DNA of 36,738 nucleotides. Origin: a virus. The stretch covers positions 1-36,738 of the IMG/VR virus record IMGVR_UViG_3300021963_000340. One strand, written 5' to 3'. A model generated the notes under the pieces. It made no database searches and was not told the DNA's origin. It worked only from the letters and a program-made list of their open reading frames with translations. How positions within the stretch are numbered: the stretch's first letter is position 1; every line of letters starts with the position of its first letter. Below are positions 1-6,161 of the stretch, one piece after another. Made by a program: the position numbers and the translations under genes.

Positions 1-126
1 AGCCAAGGCAATTACCAAGAACGGAACGACCGCACTCGTCGCTGGCGACATTGCGAGCGGGGCGATGGTCCAGGCGACCTACGATGGGACTCGCTTCATC
101 CTTGGAGTCATCAATACGAACACGGC
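1..126. repeat. Left copy of 126-bp terminal direct repeat
   Basis: Identical base for base to 36574-36699. From 127 the two sides remain alignable (both encode TAVLPLAGGN) but differ at many bases. Both copies lie in the same fibre reading frame, so the repeat is either the overlap that closes a circular map or a repeated fibre module. Confidence 0.95.
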
Positions 127-1081
127 TGTCCTTCCCCTCGCCGGTGGCAACCTGACCGGAGGGATCAACTCGGCTCGCGGGAACATCACGCAACACGCGA
201 CGACGATGGATTTCTTCGCCACGACCAGCCCTGACATCCTGGACGGGACGGGTTCGGCAGTCACGATCACGGCCTGCGTGAATGCCCCGCAAGCGGGCGC
301 GACGCGCAAGTTCTACCCTATCGTGGCGACGGTCCTGACGCATGGTGCCACGTTCGATATTGCGGGGAATGGCAACCTCACAGCCGCAGCGGGCGATTGC
401 TGGATCATCGAAGCCAAGACCGTTTCGACGTACCGAGTCTCGGCGGTGAAAGAGAACGGCACGGCAGTGGTGGCAACAGACGCCTCCTTAACGACCACCG
501 ATGTGACGACGAACGACGCCTCTACGGCGAAGCATGGATTCCTCAAGAAGCTCAGTAACGTATCCACTGAATTTATGAACGGCACAGGTGCCTGGTCAGC
601 ACCGGCTACGCCAGGCGCGACCCTTGGCACCCAGCAAGCCTCGACCAGCGGCACGGCGATTGACTTTACCGGCATTCCCGCAGGGACCAAGGAGATCAAG
701 GTCATGTTCGCGGGCGTCTCCACGAACGGCTCATCGAATTATCTCATTCAAATTGGAGACTCGGGCGGTATTGAAACCAATAGCTACCTCTCTGAAGCGG
801 CGAGAGAAAGCGGAGCGGTGGCGAACAGTACGGCGGGATTCATCATGTCGTCGAGCTTCGGATCTTCGCAAACGATGGGCGGCGTCATCACCCTGAGCCT
901 TGAGAATAGTGCCGCGTTTACCTGGTGCGCGACGGGGATGATGGGTACGGCGTCAGGCAGCGTCCAATATGGTGCAGGCAGCAAATCGCTCTCCGCGGAG
1001 CTGACGCAGCTCCGGATCACGATGGTCAACGGCACGGATGCGTTTAACGCGGGCGTCATCAACATCAGCTACAGGAGCTAA
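2..1081 (+). CDS. Tail fibre / receptor-binding protein, C-terminal part (5' end cut by window)
   Basis: The frame is open from base 2 with no start of its own; the first methionine at 65 is internal, because residues before it match the fibre gene at the right end of the window. Visible modules are the AKAITKNGTTALVAGDIASG beta segment, a VLPLAGGNLTGG repeat typical of phage fibres, a middle domain (about 35-150 from base 2), and a C-terminal beta-sandwich starting near IDFTGIPAGTKEIKVMF and ending in INISYRS, a head seen at the tip of many phage fibre and tail proteins. The protein would bind the host surface during adsorption. Joined to 36167-36573 it makes a 495-residue fibre. Function as fibre is secure from the modules; the receptor cannot be told. 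Confidence 0.85.
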   Translation, partial: AKAITKNGTTALVAGDIASGAMVQATYDGTRFILGVINTNTAVLPLAGGNLTGGINSARGNITQHATTMDFFATTSPDILDGTGSAVTITACVNAPQAGATRKFYPIVATVLTHGATFDIAGNGNLTAAAGDCWIIEAKTVSTYRVSAVKENGTAVVATDASLTTTDVTTNDASTAKHGFLKKLSNVSTEFMNGTGAWSAPATPGATLGTQQASTSGTAIDFTGIPAGTKEIKVMFAGVSTNGSSNYLIQIGDSGGIETNSYLSEAARESGAVANSTAGFIMSSSFGSSQTMGGVITLSLENSAAFTWCATGMMGTASGSVQYGAGSKSLSAELTQLRITMVNGTDAFNAGVINISYRS

Positions 1082-1085
1082 CCCT

Positions 1086-1442
1086 ATGTCTAGAACGGTT
1101 ATCAATGTCACGACGGGCGAGCAGACCACTGAGGAATGGACCGCCGAAGAACTGGCGGGATTCAAGATTCGCCAGGCGGAGGAAGATGCTCGGCCTAATT
1201 GGGACGGGTTCAGGTTGTACTGCCTGGGCGCGTTTGCCAAGAGCAACCCAGGTATTGGCAGACTCATCGACGCCTATACCTCGTTCGTGGTGGGTATCCA
1301 GTACCAGAATCTTGCCCTTGTTCACGAAGCGCTCAATAACGCACTGGCCGATCACACGCTCGACCCGACCAAGGGGATTCCGCAGGTGACGCATAGCGCG
1401 ATCCTGGACGCGATGGCGACGTATCATGTGGATCAGCCGTGA
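1086..1442 (+). CDS. Hypothetical protein after tail fibre
   Basis: 118 residues starting MSRTVINVTTGEQ. The start at 1086 is chosen because AGGAG lies about ten bases upstream, overlapping the end of the fibre gene; an upstream in-frame start would lie inside the fibre. The sequence has an acidic helical stretch (EEWTAEELAGFKIRQAEEDARP) and no motif I recognise. Its place directly behind the fibre would suit a fibre-assembly factor or small tail accessory protein, but nothing in the residues proves that. It ends in a TGA that overlaps the next gene's GTG. Confidence 0.7.
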   Translation: MSRTVINVTTGEQTTEEWTAEELAGFKIRQAEEDARPNWDGFRLYCLGAFAKSNPGIGRLIDAYTSFVVGIQYQNLALVHEALNNALADHTLDPTKGIPQVTHSAILDAMATYHVDQP

Positions 1443-1831
1443 AGCTCACTCGCACGGCTTGCAGACCGGACGGTATCCTCGGCATCCTCTCTGATGACGA
1501 CGGGGACCAGCTCGCCGTGACGCTCGAACATAGCTACGGCGGCGTCCCGAAGCTGCCTGCTGGCACGTATACCTGTCAGCGCGGCCCGCACCGGCTCAAG
1601 GGCATGACGGAGAGCTTCCAGACCTACGAAGTGATGGGGGTGCCAGGACATGCGGGTATCTTGTTCCATGCAGGGAACTACAACGCGGATAGTCAGGGGT
1701 GCATCCTGCTCGGTCGCGTGAGCTGCGAGAGCCCCAAAGGGTGCATGGTGACGAGCAGCCGATCCACGTTTGCACGGTGGATGCTCGGTCTAGGCGATAC
1801 TCAATCTTTTACGTTAGTGGTGGAGGGGTAG
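1439..1831 (+). CDS. DUF5675 family protein, candidate lysis enzyme
   Basis: 130 residues, GTG start sharing bases with the previous stop (GTGA), so probably translationally coupled. The residues match the DUF5675 pattern: ERxLEN-like TLEHSYGG near 30, LPAGTYxC near 40, and HAGNYxxDSxGCILLG near 75-92. DUF5675 genes sit beside holins in many phages; their chemistry is not established. The His plus Ser-x-Gly-Cys arrangement resembles the YkuD L,D-transpeptidase signature, which would fit a cell-wall enzyme. No other endolysin is visible in the window, which strengthens this reading, but it stays an inference. Confidence 0.75.
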   Translation: MKLTRTACRPDGILGILSDDDGDQLAVTLEHSYGGVPKLPAGTYTCQRGPHRLKGMTESFQTYEVMGVPGHAGILFHAGNYNADSQGCILLGRVSCESPKGCMVTSSRSTFARWMLGLGDTQSFTLVVEG

Positions 1832-1832
1832 C

Positions 1833-2141
1833 ATGGCCAGTGAACAGAACGGAACAGTCACCTATAAAGTCCTCGCCTCTGCGAGTGGGATCGTCCTCTG
1901 GGGCATCCTCGCCTATCTCGCGGTGGAAACGCGGGCCGATGTGAACGCCATGCGTACCAGCCTCGCCAATCAGAATACCCTGCTAGAAGTCACGCGGCAA
2001 CGAGTCGAAATTAACTCGGCCAGCATCGTGGTCTTGGACAGCGAGCATCGCACCATCTCCCGCGACGTGACCGGCATTCAGGATCAGATCAAATACTGGC
2101 AGCAAACCTACGGGTGGAGCGGACAGAAGGGAGCGCATTAG
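1833..2141 (+). CDS. Membrane-anchored coiled-coil protein (spanin-like)
   Basis: 102 residues; GGAGGGG precedes the ATG by five bases. One N-terminal membrane segment (residues 12-30, YKVLASASGIVLWGILAYLA) is followed by a charged helical coiled coil (NTLLEVTRQRVEINSASIVVLDSEHRTIS). This N-in, coiled-coil-out layout is that of inner-membrane spanins and of small lysis accessory proteins. It lies between the DUF5675 gene and the holin-like gene, so a role in lysis is likely. I see no lipoprotein o-spanin partner with a clear lipobox nearby. Confidence 0.65.
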   Translation: MASEQNGTVTYKVLASASGIVLWGILAYLAVETRADVNAMRTSLANQNTLLEVTRQRVEINSASIVVLDSEHRTISRDVTGIQDQIKYWQQTYGWSGQKGAH

Positions 2142-2142
2142 C

Positions 2143-2571
2143 ATGTGGGACAAATTAACGGCGATGCTAGGCGGCAACCTGTTCACCGGCGTGACCGATC
2201 TCGTCAAGGTGTTCAAACTCCCCCCTGAACAGCAGCTCCAATTCGAGCAGAAGATATTGGAACTCGAAGCCGCCACGAAAACCTCACTGGAACAGATCGC
2301 CGCCAACGACCGCAACAGCGCGAGACAGCGGGAGATGGCTGTGAAGGACCACACCCCTGCCATCCTCGCCTACATCATCACGGCGGGATTCTTCGGCATC
2401 CTGGCCTTCATGCTCCTCAAACCCATCCCCGAAACGGGCCACGATGCGCTGATGATCCTGCTAGGCAGTCTAGGGACCGCATGGATTGCCGTGGTCAGCT
2501 ACTACTACGGCAGCACCTCTAGCTCGCAGACCAAAACGCACCTGTTAGCCAACTCGACTCCGGTACCGTAG
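2143..2571 (+). CDS. Putative holin (3TM GTA-type holin-like)
   Basis: 142 residues. The first 60 residues are an amphipathic charged helix (PPEQQLQFEQKILELEAATK), then two clear hydrophobic spans at about 70-90 (AILAYIITAGFFGILAFMLL) and 102-120 (LMILLGSLGTAWIAVVSYYY), ending SYYYGSTSSSQTK. The motif DHTPAxLAY...SYYYGSS is that of the gene-transfer-agent/phage holin family of three membrane segments. It would form holes in the inner membrane that release the lysin. It starts one base after the previous stop, inside the lysis block. Confidence 0.75.
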   Translation: MWDKLTAMLGGNLFTGVTDLVKVFKLPPEQQLQFEQKILELEAATKTSLEQIAANDRNSARQREMAVKDHTPAILAYIITAGFFGILAFMLLKPIPETGHDALMILLGSLGTAWIAVVSYYYGSTSSSQTKTHLLANSTPVP

Positions 2572-2586
2572 CCGCTAGGAGGGAGT

Positions 2587-2811
2587 ATGTCCACGGCACT
2601 CTTGATCGTCATCATGTATCTAGGTGCCGCCGCACAACCGATGGTCCATATTACGCAGGAGGCCGATATGAATACCTGCCACGACAGCCGACAGGAACAG
2701 GTGCAGCGAATGGAGACCTACAACCTCTCCCATGCTGAGGCACCGCTGAATCATTGGTTGGTCCTCTGCCTCGACATCAGTGTGCTGGTGCAGCCGAGGT
2801 TCAAGATATGA
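2587..2811 (+). CDS. Small exported or membrane protein
   Basis: 74 residues with an AGGAGGG ribosome site seven bases before ATG. The N-terminus is a signal-peptide-like hydrophobic stretch (MSTALLIVIMYLGAAAQ) followed by a soluble part with two cysteines and a second short hydrophobic stretch near the end (HWLVLCLDISVLVQ). No lipobox is seen, so it is not a clear o-spanin. Its TGA overlaps the ATG of the next gene. Function unknown; lysis-block position only. Confidence 0.6.
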   Translation: MSTALLIVIMYLGAAAQPMVHITQEADMNTCHDSRQEQVQRMETYNLSHAEAPLNHWLVLCLDISVLVQPRFKI

Positions 2812-3071
2812 GGGTACTACGTATCCCGCAGCAAGTGACACTCCCCTTTGGCTACATCATTAAGATCATCCAGCTCCACGACACAGACTACAACGAGGAG
2901 GGAGGATCCGATTCCTACGCCTGCTGGTTCAGTGATACGCAAACGATCTACCTACGCAAGAACAGACCCATCCGTAAGCGTCGCGCCGACCTCGCGCACG
3001 AATTTCTCCATGCCTGTGCCGACTGGCAAGTCTGGCTCCTCGCCAGTAACCAGGCGAATGTCAAAGATTAA
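2808..3071 (+). CDS. Small zinc metallopeptidase (HEXXH; ImmA/IrrE-like)
   Basis: 87 residues, starting at the ATG of an ATGA overlap with the preceding gene. The key motif is AHEFLHACADW near residue 64, a canonical HEXXH zinc-protease signature, preceded by RKRRADLAHE as in short phage ImmA/IrrE-like metallopeptidases. A beta segment TIYLRKNRPI comes before it, as in that fold. Phage proteins of this type are mostly uncharacterised; cleavage of a repressor or of a virion or wall component are options. The protein is far shorter than minigluzincin peptidases fused to regulators, so it is a bare catalytic domain. Confidence 0.65.
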   Translation: MRVLRIPQQVTLPFGYIIKIIQLHDTDYNEEGGSDSYACWFSDTQTIYLRKNRPIRKRRADLAHEFLHACADWQVWLLASNQANVKD

Positions 3072-3803
3072 ATGAAAACCATCCTCTTTATCCCCGACAC
3101 GCATTGCCCCTACCACGATGTCCGTGCCTTCGCGCTTCTGGCGAAGGTCGCCAAGAAGATTCGCCCGCACACGATTGTGGTAGGCGGCGACTTCGCGGAT
3201 TTCTACGCGGTGTCGAGCCATGTGAAAGACCCCGCTCGACGCATGACGTTTGAAGATGAGGTCGTCATGACTCGCAAGCTCCTCCGTCAAGTGGAGTCCT
3301 GGGGGGCCACGCGCACGCTCTACATCATGGGCAACCATGAGGACCGGCTCGCTCGGTACATCGCGGAGCAAGCGGAGGAGATGCACGGGATCGTGACCGT
3401 AAACAGCCTATTTGGGTTGACAGACCACGGATGGGAGATCACCCCCTACAAGGATCATGCGGTGATCGGCAAGCTGTACATCACGCACGATCTCGGCAAG
3501 GCGGGACCGAGCGCGGTGAAGGATGCGCTCGCGTCGTACCAGGACAACGTGGTGATTAACCATGTCCACCGGATGCAGTATCTCATTGAAGGCAACGCCA
3601 AGGGGAAGCCCCATGTCGGCGCGGCGTTTGGCTGGCTCGGAGACCGCACGAAGGTGGACTACATGCACAAGATTCGGGCGAATCGGGACTGGGCCTTGGG
3701 CTTCGGGGTGGGCTATCTTGATGAGTCGGGGGTGGTGCATCTGCAACCCGTCCCCCTCGTCGGCTATAAGTGCGTGGTGCAGGGCCAGCTCTTCGTCGGC
3801 TAA
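3072..3803 (+). CDS. Calcineurin-like metallophosphoesterase
   Basis: 243 residues, ATG directly after the previous TAA. All metal-binding blocks of the metallophosphoesterase fold are present: PDTHCPYHD (block 1), VGGDFADF (block 2), GNHEDR (block 3), ITHD and NHVHR (late histidines). It should hydrolyse a phosphomonoester or phosphodiester with two metals. Phage members have been linked to nucleic-acid or nucleotide processing, but the substrate cannot be read here. It is the last gene of the rightward unit and its stop overlaps the stop of the convergent early gene by four bases. Confidence 0.85.
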   Translation: MKTILFIPDTHCPYHDVRAFALLAKVAKKIRPHTIVVGGDFADFYAVSSHVKDPARRMTFEDEVVMTRKLLRQVESWGATRTLYIMGNHEDRLARYIAEQAEEMHGIVTVNSLFGLTDHGWEITPYKDHAVIGKLYITHDLGKAGPSAVKDALASYQDNVVINHVHRMQYLIEGNAKGKPHVGAAFGWLGDRTKVDYMHKIRANRDWALGFGVGYLDESGVVHLQPVPLVGYKCVVQGQLFVG

Positions 3804-4225
3804 TCCGCTGTCACGTTTTTGTGCAACAAAACCTGACGTTGCGCGTCGTATTCAGCGAGTAGCCCCTGCATGACGGAGAACCGCCTGGTCAGGAGATCGA
3901 CGAGGACGTTCAGTTCGTCCCGCTCCTTCGTCATGGCGGCGAGTTTGGCGTGGTACTCCTTTTCGAGGGTCCGTACATATTTCGTAAGTTCTGTGCTAGG
4001 GTCAAGCCCTCCATAATCATCTGAAAGTGGAATGCCCAACGCTTCGATTGCCCGCTCCACCTCGCAGGAATCATGGATCATCTCATCAAGTTGTTGCTGC
4101 TTGTCCTGAGCGGCCTGTGCGAGGGCTAGGCTGATAGCCTCAACTGATTGCCCGCTCGTAAGGGGCAGTCTATCGTCGATCAGTCGTTGCCAGAGCCGCG
4201 TCGCCTGTTCTGTGTAGTCGGTCAT
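3800..4225 (-). CDS. Hypothetical coiled-coil early protein
   Basis: 141 residues. The C-terminal half (KYVRTLEKEYHAKLAAMTKERDELNVLVDLL) is a predicted coiled coil; the N-terminal half has small early-protein features (LAQAAQDKQQQLDEMI). It is the last gene of the leftward unit, overlapping the stop of the phosphoesterase gene tail to tail, so no terminator separates the two units. Its ATG overlaps a TGA that ends a remnant reading frame (see repeat at 4222-4364). Function unknown. Confidence 0.65.
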   Translation of the reverse strand: MTDYTEQATRLWQRLIDDRLPLTSGQSVEAISLALAQAAQDKQQQLDEMIHDSCEVERAIEALGIPLSDDYGGLDPSTELTKYVRTLEKEYHAKLAAMTKERDELNVLVDLLTRRFSVMQGLLAEYDAQRQVLLHKNVTAD

Positions 4226-4364
4226 CGTGTTCTCCCTAGTTCCTCAATCTTGCCACATAGCGGCCTGAACACATAGTCAATCTGGGTCCAATCTTGCGAC
4301 TGCGTCGGTCGATACATCCAGCACGGCACTCGGTAGCGGTACGTTCCCGTGGTGCGCGGGGTCA
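4222..4364 (-). pseudogene. Remnant copy of the 3' end of the gene at 4804-5157
   Basis: Read on the minus strand this segment gives TPRTTGTYRYRVPCWMYRPT, then a diverged stretch, and ends GRTR followed by TGA. The same tail, TPRNTGTYRYRVPCWMYRPT...WRTR, ends the gene at 4804-5157. The frame is closed by TAG just upstream and has no good start, so it looks like a broken duplicate. A 55-base core (4310-4364 versus 4892-4946) differs at one base. Part of it is now read in another frame as the C-terminus of the gene at 4277-4594. Confidence 0.7.
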
Positions 4365-4594
4365 GGGAACCCCTCGGCTAACGCACTGAGCCTGTCCAGC
4401 AGCGCGTCCACATCAGCGGCGAGGTAGTAGTTGTACTCCTTACCACGGTATAGGCCATCCCTTGAAAACATCCCCGCAAAGGCCGATCCGTTCAGGCAGG
4501 GCGTATAGTGTACCAACCCCGTTGCGGGCGGCGGTGGCGAGCAATCGCACGTCACGTCCAGCCTCAAATGCTTCTCGCACTTGTTCCACTCCAT
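4277..4594 (-). CDS. Hypothetical early protein with overprinted C-terminus
   Basis: 105 residues, preceded by a GAGGGGGTG ribosome site. The N-terminus has a Cys/His cluster (CEKHLRLDVTCDC) that could bind a metal, then a VDALLDRLSALAEGF helix. The last 30 or so residues are encoded by the duplicated segment 4310-4364 in a different frame from the related gene at 4804, so this C-terminus is a new reading of copied DNA. No known family recognised. Confidence 0.6.
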   Translation of the reverse strand: MEWNKCEKHLRLDVTCDCSPPPPATGLVHYTPCLNGSAFAGMFSRDGLYRGKEYNYYLAADVDALLDRLSALAEGFPDPAHHGNVPLPSAVLDVSTDAVARLDPD

Positions 4595-4598
4595 GGCT

Positions 4599-4676
4599 TC
4601 ACCCCCTCAATAGTTTAATCGCCGCAGCAATGCCCGTAGCAATGCCCGTAGCCACGCTCATCATCATTATCAGCAT
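4599..4676 (-). CDS. Possible nested hydrophobic micro-protein
   Basis: A 25-residue frame, MLIMMMSVATGIATGIAAAIKLLRG, lies inside the gene at 4615-4740 in another frame. It is one hydrophobic helix with a GIATGIA repeat arising from a duplicated 12-base unit (GCAATGCCCGTA on the plus strand). A weak GGG precedes it. It ends just before the ribosome site of the next gene. It may be fortuitous. Confidence 0.25.
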   Translation of the reverse strand: MLIMMMSVATGIATGIAAAIKLLRG

Positions 4677-4740
4677 TCCCTAGCCAAAGCCAGAAGGCCA
4701 AGAATGTGAACTGCACCACGGCCACAGTAATGTCCATCAT
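4615..4740 (-). CDS. Small membrane protein with Cys-rich tail
   Basis: 41 residues starting MMDITVAVVQFTFLAFWLW; a single membrane helix (residues 4-20) followed by an acidic loop and a GYGHCYGHCCGD tail. A strong AAGGAG lies six bases before the ATG. The 26 bases that carry this ribosome site and start are identical to those starting the gene at 5907, so its initiation signal is a copied junction. The Gly/His/Cys tail could bind metal. No family known to me. Confidence 0.5.
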   Translation of the reverse strand: MMDITVAVVQFTFLAFWLWLGNADNDDERGYGHCYGHCCGD

Positions 4741-4762
4741 CCCTTCTCCTTCTTCCCCGCCA
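4737..4762 (-). repeat. 26-base junction repeat, copy 1
   Basis: Identical to 5904-5929. It carries AAGGAG and the ATGA start on the minus strand, and codes MAGKKEKG in the frame matching the end of the 5904 gene, so it is a fragment of that gene's 3' end reused as a ribosome site. Confidence 0.85.
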
Positions 4763-4803
4763 TTTCCCTGCTCGTTGCAGCCGTTCCCGTTCAGGCTTTG
4801 CGC

Positions 4804-5157
4804 TCATCGTGTCCTCCATTGTTCCTCGACCTGCCGCATCGCGGCCTGGTTCGTGTAGTCAATCTTGCGCTGCGTCCAATACCTCGTTGGCCGATACATC
4901 CAGCACGGCACTCGGTAGCGGTACGTTCCCGTGTTGCGCGGGGTCATTGCATTGATGCCGCCGAGAATGAATCGAGTCCCGTCGTAGGTCGCCTGGACCA
5001 TCGCCCCGCTCGGAATGTCGCCAGCCACGAGCGCGGTCGTGCCGTTCTTGGTGATTACCTTAGCTGCGAGGCCACTCATCGTCCTGAGGGGAGCCGCTGT
5101 TGCGGCGTAACTCCCATGCCGTAGCTGCACCCAATCTCCCACTTCAGGTTGTTTCAT
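4804..5157 (-). CDS. Chimeric early protein containing a tail-fibre module
   Basis: 117 residues in three parts: a unique N-terminus (MKQPEVGDWVQLRHGSY), a central 42-residue block GLAAKVITKNG...YDGTRFILGGIN that is the fibre module found at both window ends, and a C-terminus (TGTYRYRVPCWMYRPT to WRTR) shared with the remnant at 4222-4364. The module is about 88 percent identical in DNA to the fibre copy and most differences are at third codon positions, so it was under protein selection before or after capture. The start overlaps the previous stop (ATGA) and has GAGGGGGAG just upstream. Function unknown; the fibre block suggests a captured or donor segment. Confidence 0.6.
   Translation of the reverse strand: MKQPEVGDWVQLRHGSYAATAAPLRTMSGLAAKVITKNGTTALVAGDIPSGAMVQATYDGTRFILGGINAMTPRNTGTYRYRVPCWMYRPTRYWTQRKIDYTNQAAMRQVEEQWRTR
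4949..5077 (-). repeat. Inverted, diverged copy of the tail-fibre module
   Basis: Read on the minus strand this matches about 126 bases of the fibre at roughly 36563-36690 with about 14 or 15 differences. Three differences change residues (Ala to Val, Ala to Pro, Val to Gly); the rest are silent. It lies in frame inside the gene at 4804-5157. Confidence 0.85.
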
Positions 5158-5390
5158 TTCTCCCCCTCACCCTGGCCGCGAATGGCCTGAGTTTTCGCCA
5201 TCGTCAATTCCTGTACTCCATCCCGCCTCCCTCGCTCATACGCCTCGGTGAGGGCGGCGGCGATTGCGGTAACGACTCGGTCCCATTCCTCGTTCGTAAA
5301 CCCGACACTGGTACTATCCGGATGTCCACTTTCCGTAGAACTAAACCAATCGTCGAGTAACTTTTCCGCCTGTGCCTCGGTCTGGTTCAT
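5154..5390 (-). CDS. Hypothetical small early protein
   Basis: 78 residues, acidic N-terminus (NQTEAQAEKLLDDWFSS) and a helix AAALTEAYERGRRDGVQE of a type seen in many short phage orphans. It overlaps both neighbours by four bases (ATGA junctions), so it is part of a translationally coupled chain. No function can be assigned. Confidence 0.6.
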   Translation of the reverse strand: MNQTEAQAEKLLDDWFSSTESGHPDSTSVGFTNEEWDRVVTAIAAALTEAYERGRRDGVQELTMAKTQAIRGQGEGEK

Positions 5391-5632
5391 GGCTGCGCCT
5401 CCTGTTCAAGTTGGGCGAGTAATTCTTTGCCGTTACAGGTCTTGCAATCGAATAATTCTATATTATGATAGCATTCGTGCCGATCAACCAATGCCTTCAA
5501 CGCCTCAACCAGCGCGGGGCCGTGGGTGAATAATAATTCTTCGGCAATATCTCTACAATAACTGTCAGGATAATAACTGTCAGGCCTGCGCTTCGCCTTA
5601 TACATCAACGCGTCGAGATGTGGCGTGTTCAT
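5387..5632 (-). CDS. Hypothetical early protein with internal duplication
   Basis: 81 residues. A 15-base tandem duplication (unit AATAACTGTCAGGAT, plus strand, 5557-5584) gives the repeat PDSYY/PDSYC in the protein. A later HECYHNIELFDCKTCNGKELL block has Cys and His spacing that could bind zinc. The gene overlaps its neighbours by four bases each side. No family recognised. Confidence 0.6.
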   Translation of the reverse strand: MNTPHLDALMYKAKRRPDSYYPDSYCRDIAEELLFTHGPALVEALKALVDRHECYHNIELFDCKTCNGKELLAQLEQEAQP

Positions 5633-5907
5633 GGCTTCTCCTTCTCTGCCTTCTTCCCCGCCAGCCGGTCCAGCATGGCGAGAATGTCATCAGCCATTTG
5701 CAACTTGCCTTCCTGTATGGTAGATCGCCCTGAACGCCAAGCGGTCAACCGTAGCTTCTTCACCTCCCGCCGTATCCGGTTGTGGTGATCGCGCAGGAGC
5801 TTCTCGGCACTTCGCGGACGCACAGCATACAGGTCAGAGCTGCCCATCGTTGAGGTGGTTACGGTCCATACCTGCTCCTCAAACGTCTTGATTCGTCGTG
5901 TGGTCAT
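5629..5907 (-). CDS. Early protein of the MTTRR-KTFEEQV pair (copy 1)
   Basis: 92 residues. It shares with the next upstream gene the N-terminus MTTRRxKTFEEQV, the middle LLRxHHNRIRREVKK and the C-terminus AMLDRLAGKK, with a diverged linker. The two are clear tandem paralogues; a 33-base block at the 3' ends (5650-5682 and 5916-5948) is identical, so exchange between them is recent or continuing. The HHNRIRREVKK helix is basic and could touch nucleic acid. Good AAGGAG ribosome site. Confidence 0.65.
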   Translation of the reverse strand: MTTRRIKTFEEQVWTVTTSTMGSSDLYAVRPRSAEKLLRDHHNRIRREVKKLRLTAWRSGRSTIQEGKLQMADDILAMLDRLAGKKAEKEKP

Positions 5908-5929
5908 CCCTTCTCCTTCTTCCCCGCCA
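5904..5929 (-). repeat. 26-base junction repeat, copy 2
   Basis: The 3' end of the gene at 5904-6161 plus the start of the gene at 5629-5907. Identical to 4737-4762. Confidence 0.85.
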
Positions 5930-6161
5930 GCCGGTCCAGCATGGCGAGCATGGCCTCGCAGGCTATACGATACCCCACGCAGTCACCCGAATTGGTATGA
6001 GTCCCCTTAGGCCTGCAAACATCAGCCATCTTCTTTATCTCCCGCCGTATCCGGTTGTGGTGGGCGCGGAGGAGCTGCACGGCCTCGCTGTCCCATATGA
6101 GAGCTTCAGCAGAAATCTCCCCAACCTGCTCCTCAAATGTCTTGCCGCGTCGTGTGGTCAT
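5904..6161 (-). CDS. Early protein of the MTTRR-KTFEEQV pair (copy 2)
   Basis: 85 residues, tandem paralogue of the gene at 5629-5907. It has MTTRRGKTFEEQVGEISAEA, LLRAHHNRIRREIKKM, a middle part with two cysteines (DVCRPKG, GDCVGY) missing from copy 1, and AMLAMLDRLAGKKEKG. Such Ala/Cys-containing helices occur in small phage proteins of unknown role. AAGGAG lies five bases before the start, and the ATG overlaps the TGA of the TSCPD gene. Confidence 0.65.
   Translation of the reverse strand: MTTRRGKTFEEQVGEISAEALIWDSEAVQLLRAHHNRIRREIKKMADVCRPKGTHTNSGDCVGYRIACEAMLAMLDRLAGKKEKG

Noticed and set aside
4670-4807. A 45-codon minus-strand frame starting MSAKPERERLQ
   Set aside because: Its ATG overlaps the previous stop, but it has no own ribosome site and its body runs through the copied junction in a third frame; the 41-residue frame with AAGGAG is better supported.
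4804-5157. Diversity-generating retroelement template
   Set aside because: Although a fibre module copy is present, differences are not limited to adenines, mostly silent, and no reverse transcriptase or accessory gene exists.
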